Assembly (NCBI GenBank): GCA_020846535.1
Contig: JADLDR010000016.1
Location: forward strand, 1 to 35,573
Source of the DNA: Armatimonadota bacterium
GTDB lineage: Bacteria > Armatimonadota > JADLDR01
Length of the DNA: 35,573 nucleotides
Direction of reading: 5' to 3'
Shown one piece after another: positions 32,737-35,573 of the stretch. Made by a program: the position numbers and the translations under genes. The notes beneath the pieces are model-generated. The model was given only the letters and a program-made list of their open reading frames with translations, was not told the origin of the DNA and ran no database searches. The first letter of the stretch is position 1. Every line of letters starts with the position of its first letter.

Positions 32737-32742
32737 CCGAAA
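32724..32742. promoter_or_regulatory. 19-bp palindromic operator
   Basis: TTTCGGTT-GTC-AACCGAAA is a perfect inverted repeat with 8-bp arms, covering the -35 box of the kinase operon. It is placed to let a dimeric repressor block the operon and perhaps also the divergent UroD-like gene, whose start is 57 bases away. No regulator gene is in the window. Confidence 0.7.
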
Positions 32743-32798
32743 GGAACCTTCCTCACTCAAAGCGAAAACAAGGGGAGAATAATTCCCAGGAGCAAGAG

Positions 32799-33995
32799 AT
32801 GCCCGACCCTGTTTTAATCGATCTGGCTTATCAGGTGCGCGAACTGGCGGCAAGCCCGGAGCACCGGGAGCGGCGGAGGCTGTGGGCGGGGCTGCACGAT
32901 CTGCGCCCCTCCAGGGCGCTGGTCAGCTACGCCATGTATAACCACGTCTGGGCCGACGAGATAGCGCCGCCGGGGGCCTTTCGCCGCGCCGGAGGGCTGG
33001 CCCGGCATCTGGAATTGCAGCTTCGGGCGAGACTATGGAAGGCGGCTGCCATCCCGGACGATGAACCGGTTCTGGAAACCCTCTGGCTCTGGACGCCCCA
33101 TCCCGCCGGGGAAGACCGGCTCTGGGGCGTCGCGCTCCCGGTTCACCGTCCCCATGGAGTCGGTTCCTACAAGCCGATCCCGCCCATCCGCGAGGAGAAC
33201 GACCTGGACAGGCTGCATTTCCCACCCTATGAAGAGGATTCGGCGGCCAAGCGGCAGTTGGAGGAAGAGGCCCGCGAACTGGTCGGCGGCGTCCTGCCGG
33301 TGAAATTCCACACCGATGAGCTGCACTTCGGCCCCTTCGAGTGGGCGGTCAGAATGCGTGGAATGGACAACCTCCTTTACGATGTCTACGACCGCCCGGA
33401 GTTCGTTCACCGGCTGATGGATTTCCTGACCTCCGGCATGATCGCCTACCACCGTGCGCGTGAGGCTGCCGGGGCGGTAGACTCCGAAGGCAGTTGGGGC
33501 TTCCATATGTATTATGACGACATCCCCTCCGGCAGCGCCCACCGGCTGACGGACTGCTGGGCCTATGTTCACGCCCAGTCGGCGGCATCCTTCTCCCCGG
33601 CCATGTATGCGGAGTTCGTCCAACCTTACAACGAGCGGATCGCTTCCCTCTTCGGCAAAATCTACTACCACGGCTGCGAGGACCTATCGCAGAAGTGCGC
33701 CATCATCAAGAACCTGCCGAACCTGCGCCTCTTCCACGTCGGCCCCTGGACGCCCATAGAGCCTGTGGTGAAATGCCTGGGAAGCGGTTTCGCCCTGGAA
33801 GTCCACTCCCACCCGACCAATGCGCTCTTCAGCTTTTCGCCGGAGGAAATCCACCGGGACCTGGAGGAACGCCACCGGGCGGCGCAGGGCGTGCCCCATG
33901 TCCTGAAACTGTGCGATGTGGAAACCGTGGGAGAGCGGGGCGACCGTCTGCGCCTGTGGGCCGAGCTGGGCCGGGAGGTGGTGGAGGCAGGGTAA
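32799..33995 (+). CDS. UroD-superfamily methyltransferase-like protein
   Basis: Protein of 398 residues from ATG 32799 (AGGAGC upstream); longer upstream reading is antisense to the kinase. The barrel resembles uroporphyrinogen decarboxylase and the corrinoid methyltransferases MtaA/MtbA. Ligands for a zinc-type site are present as H291-G-C293 (YYHGCEDL) and C372 (VLKLCDV), the H-x-C...C pattern of the methyltransferases rather than the decarboxylase arginines. Substrate and partner corrinoid protein are not visible; such proteins are common as members of demethylation gene sets. It is transcribed away from the amino-sugar kinase and may share its control site. Confidence 0.78.
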   Translation: MPDPVLIDLAYQVRELAASPEHRERRRLWAGLHDLRPSRALVSYAMYNHVWADEIAPPGAFRRAGGLARHLELQLRARLWKAAAIPDDEPVLETLWLWTPHPAGEDRLWGVALPVHRPHGVGSYKPIPPIREENDLDRLHFPPYEEDSAAKRQLEEEARELVGGVLPVKFHTDELHFGPFEWAVRMRGMDNLLYDVYDRPEFVHRLMDFLTSGMIAYHRAREAAGAVDSEGSWGFHMYYDDIPSGSAHRLTDCWAYVHAQSAASFSPAMYAEFVQPYNERIASLFGKIYYHGCEDLSQKCAIIKNLPNLRLFHVGPWTPIEPVVKCLGSGFALEVHSHPTNALFSFSPEEIHRDLEERHRAAQGVPHVLKLCDVETVGERGDRLRLWAELGREVVEAG

Positions 33996-34026
33996 ACGGC
34001 GGAAGGATTATTCCGTGAAAAACCAG

Positions 34027-34055
34027 TTGACTTTCATCGGATTTTCTGCTATAAT
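34027..34055 (+). promoter_or_regulatory. promoter of tRNA-Asn
   Basis: TTGACT (34027-34032), 17-bp spacer, TATAAT (34050-34055), about 29 bases before the tRNA. Confidence 0.8.
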
Positions 34056-34083
34056 AGAGCCACAAGATGGGTTATTCCGGCGT

Positions 34084-34159
34084 TCCTCGGTAGCTCAATC
34101 GGCAGAGCGGGTGGCTGTTAACCACTAGGTTTCAGGTTCGAGTCCTGACCGAGGAGCCA
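34084..34159 (+). tRNA. tRNA-Asn (anticodon GTT)
   Basis: 76 bases including encoded CCA. Acceptor TCCTCGG pairs with CCGAGGA, D arm GCTC...GAGC, anticodon stem GGTGG...CCACT with loop CTGTTAA, T arm TCAGG TTCGAGT CCTGA. It has a promoter before and a terminator after it. A decayed copy lies at 34986. Confidence 0.97.
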
Positions 34160-34192
34160 TATTATATCGGTTTATTCATATTGAATTTTTAT

Positions 34193-34226
34193 ACCTCGAT
34201 GGAATTTCCATCGAGGTTTCCGTTTC
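34193..34226 (+). terminator. terminator of tRNA-Asn
   Basis: The stem ACCTCGATGGAA (34193-34204) pairs with TTCCATCGAGGT (34206-34217) and is followed by TTCCGTTTCTT. Confidence 0.8.
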
Positions 34227-34268
34227 TTATAGAAGCGATGCCCTTGGAATGTCAGATATGGAGCCTAT

Positions 34269-34712
34269 ATGCCGTCTACGGAAGAATCATATCGGGTCGC
34301 CGCGAAAGAGCATCTTGAGAGAGCTCAAAATCTGTTTAACACCGAGTCATATTATCTGGCGCACTACCTGGGCGGGCTTGCTATAGAATGTCATCTGAGG
34401 GCATGGCTCCGGCGCAGGACGGATAAGTTCGACTCGCGGCACGACCTGGACCGACTTGCGAAAGAATCCGGGTTTTATGCCGTGATTCCGTATTCGCAGA
34501 ACCAGGAATTCGGTTCGACCTTTGGAACAGCCAACGAAAGATGGCGAAGCAATCACCGCTATTATTCCGAACGACAGTTATTGGATTATATGAACAATAT
34601 TAGGGCTGAGTTCAACGTCTCGGGTAACCGTTGGAAAAACCTGGCTCGCACTTTGTTGAACTGTGCCCGTAAAGTCATCAATCAAGGAGAAGCGAAGTGG
34701 AACAAGCAGTGA
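34269..34712 (+). CDS. HEPN-domain protein
   Basis: Protein of 147 residues; GGAG lies six bases before the ATG. The first 50 residues show the HEPN pattern (AKEHLERAQNLF..., YYLAHYLGGLAIECHLRAWL), followed by FDSRHDLDRLAKESGF and, further on, an R-x4-H sequence (RWRSNH) that resembles the RNase motif of active HEPN toxins; the position is not typical, so activity is uncertain. HEPN proteins are usually toxin or defence RNases paired with a partner gene. The partner here overlaps by 16 bases. The pair lies between tRNA-Asn and a decayed copy of it. Confidence 0.75.
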   Translation: MPSTEESYRVAAKEHLERAQNLFNTESYYLAHYLGGLAIECHLRAWLRRRTDKFDSRHDLDRLAKESGFYAVIPYSQNQEFGSTFGTANERWRSNHRYYSERQLLDYMNNIRAEFNVSGNRWKNLARTLLNCARKVINQGEAKWNKQ

Positions 34713-34942
34713 TCGATATTCTTCGGGCTGCCTTTCCCGGCATGGAGGTTACGCTTGAGGCGCTGCCCGGCGGGCGGCTATCGGGCCGAGTCGTCTGGGA
34801 AGGTTTTTCCGAACTGGATCAGGTGGATCGCCAGAACAGGATTTGGGAGGAACTGCGCCGGAAACTTGGCGCTGAGGCCCGGCAGGTCGGCGTCCTGCTA
34901 ACGTATACGCCGGACGAGATGAACGCGATGAGCGCAGCTTAG
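34697..34942 (+). CDS. small partner protein, possible antitoxin
   Basis: Protein of 81 residues from GTG 34697, with AAGGAG about eight bases upstream, inside the end of the HEPN gene. It shows VWEGFSELDQVDRQNRIWEELRRKLG and the ending VGVLLTYTPDEMNAMSA. I recall similar small proteins with the words WxGFxxLDxxDRQ and LLTYTP but no name; the fold may be BolA- or KH-like (alpha/beta, helix with RQNRIWEELRR). By gene order and overlap it could neutralise or guide the HEPN protein, which is inference. Confidence 0.65.
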   Translation: MEQAVIDILRAAFPGMEVTLEALPGGRLSGRVVWEGFSELDQVDRQNRIWEELRRKLGAEARQVGVLLTYTPDEMNAMSAA

Positions 34943-34985
34943 CAAGACATTATCCGATAGGACATGCGGCAGGAACCGCCGGCGC

Positions 34986-35038
34986 TCCCCGGTAGGTCAA
35001 TCGGCAAAGCCTGGGTCGGAGTTCTGACCGAAGAGCCA
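34986..35038 (+). pseudogene. decayed tRNA-Asn copy without anticodon arm
   Basis: TCCCCGGTAGGTCAATCGGC, then AAAGC, match the first third of tRNA-Asn, and GTTCTGACCGAAGAGCCA matches its 3' end; the anticodon arm and variable region (about 23 bases) are deleted. The six bases before it (CCGGCG) also match the bases before the real tRNA (34078-34083), as does the arrangement behind (CCAT, AT-rich spacer, hairpin, TTTCCG). Confidence 0.8.
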
Positions 35039-35050
35039 TTTTTATATGCG

Positions 35051-35085
35051 CCCCGCCGGAAGCTTCCGGCGGGGTTTCCGCTTAT
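35051..35085 (+). terminator. terminator behind tRNA copy
   Basis: Perfect 12-bp arms (CCCCGCCGGAAG with CTTCCGGCGGGG) with no separate loop bases, followed by TTTCCGCTT. The place is the same as the terminator behind the true tRNA-Asn, but the stem sequence differs. Confidence 0.7.
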
Positions 35086-35141
35086 TGCCCTGCCTGAACC
35101 TGCGCTTGTAGATACCTCACTCCACACGACCCGCTGACCGC

Positions 35142-35573
35142 TCAGCCCAATAAACGCATTGCAGCCTGCTCCGCCTGGCTGGCAGGATCGAGTACCGCAA
35201 ATGTCGTTACGGACACCAGCTTCGAGCCGCATAGCCTCCCGTTTTCGATGCGGGCGCATCCTACGGTTTCGAGTTCAAAGGCGTTCATAGTGGGATCCGA
35301 GTTGAAGATGCTGTAGTTGTCCGCGGTGGAATAGGGGCCTTCGGGCTGGTCGTTGTCGGCAATGTTGAAATAGGCCCCATCCGAGCCGCCCAAATTCACC
35401 CGGATACAGACGACACCGCGGAAAATATCGTGGAACCCGATCAGAGAGGCTCCGGCTGCTTTTTTGATTCCGATCTGCCCCCTCTTCAGCCCATCCGTTT
35501 TGTATGTGAATCCTTTGTCGAAGTAGGCGATCCGATCTCCCGGATGCTCGTAGAAGTCAAAGTTGATCGCCTC
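35142..35573 (-). CDS. unrecognised protein, C-terminal part (cut by window edge)
   Basis: The last 143 residues of a gene that begins outside the window; the frame stays open to the edge. The segment is rich in beta strands and aromatic residues: FDFYEHPGDRIAYFDKG at the start of the visible part, VVCIRVNLGGSDGAYFNIAD, NYSIFNSDPTMNAFELETVG, and the end SVTTFAVLDPASQAEQAAM. The FELET-type segment near the end resembles sugar-mutarotase-like folds (as in DUF6786-type proteins), but this is weak. A shorter reading from 35399 would be an internal methionine-like codon and is not preferred. Confidence 0.6.
   Translation of the reverse strand, partial: EAINFDFYEHPGDRIAYFDKGFTYKTDGLKRGQIGIKKAAGASLIGFHDIFRGVVCIRVNLGGSDGAYFNIADNDQPEGPYSTADNYSIFNSDPTMNAFELETVGCARIENGRLCGSKLVSVTTFAVLDPASQAEQAAMRLLG

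Noticed and set aside
31653..32798. Long open upstream extension of the UroD-like gene
   Set aside because: It is antisense to the amino-sugar kinase, and the family-like sequence begins only at 32799.

Overview
This 35.6 kb window is GC-rich bacterial chromosome carrying about 30 recognisable genes, two tRNA genes, one insertion sequence and two families of intergenic inverted repeats. Promoters match the ordinary sigma-70 pattern (TTGACA, 17-18 bp, TATAAT/TATACT), Shine-Dalgarno sites are common, and both tRNA genes encode their CCA. The gene set combines an SLH-domain exported protein, MreB, BNR/sialidase-like and kelch propeller proteins, a glycoside-hydrolase-like pseudogene, a UroD-type methyltransferase-like protein, several radical SAM enzymes and HypE. 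That suggests an uncultured-type, polymer-using or anaerobic bacterium, for example Armatimonadota or a relative. No rRNA or phylogenetic marker alignment is available here, so the taxonomy is a guess.

Layout. 1-3.8 kb: two tandem small exported paralogues (the first frameshifted), a membrane protein with a cyclase-like domain, and a frameshifted membrane-anchored EEP hydrolase. 3.7-8.4 kb, minus strand: a secreted BNR protein, an SLH protein, and a coupled murA-mreB pair ending in a strong terminator. 8.7-16.7 kb: a geranylgeranyl-reductase-like flavoenzyme; an ARPP-1 protein, TatD and tRNA-Ser on the minus strand; a B12-type radical SAM protein; then a three-gene operon of small membrane protein, SH3-NlpC/P60 peptidase and Tat-exported BNR protein. 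17-20.8 kb, minus strand: a kelch protein coupled to a GNAT_C-type acyltransferase, then a glycosidase-like gene broken by a UGA stop and a frameshift. 21.0-22.0 kb: an IS5-like element.

22.3-25.9 kb holds the most interesting operon. It encodes a radical SAM enzyme of the COG1964/tetraether-synthase-like type, an ICMT/PEMT-type membrane methyltransferase, a DUF4395 membrane protein, an Lgt-like protein lacking the key histidine, and a small membrane protein. All run in one direction with overlapping ends behind a consensus promoter, which suggests a membrane-lipid or lipid-anchor modification pathway. An isolated hypE follows. 27.3-30.8 kb: a zinc-ribbon protein, a response regulator fused to an RsbW-like ATPase domain, an alpha/beta hydrolase, a CheY-like protein and signal peptidase I. 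30.9-34 kb: an amino-sugar kinase and SIS-domain pair faces a UroD-like gene, with a perfect 19-bp palindrome over the kinase promoter. 34-35.1 kb: tRNA-Asn, a HEPN protein overlapping a small partner, and then a decayed tRNA-Asn copy that has lost its anticodon arm but is still followed by a hairpin terminator. The window ends inside an unrecognised minus-strand gene.

Three genes are disrupted by frameshifts or stops, several at homopolymers. Some of these could be assembly errors rather than true decay.
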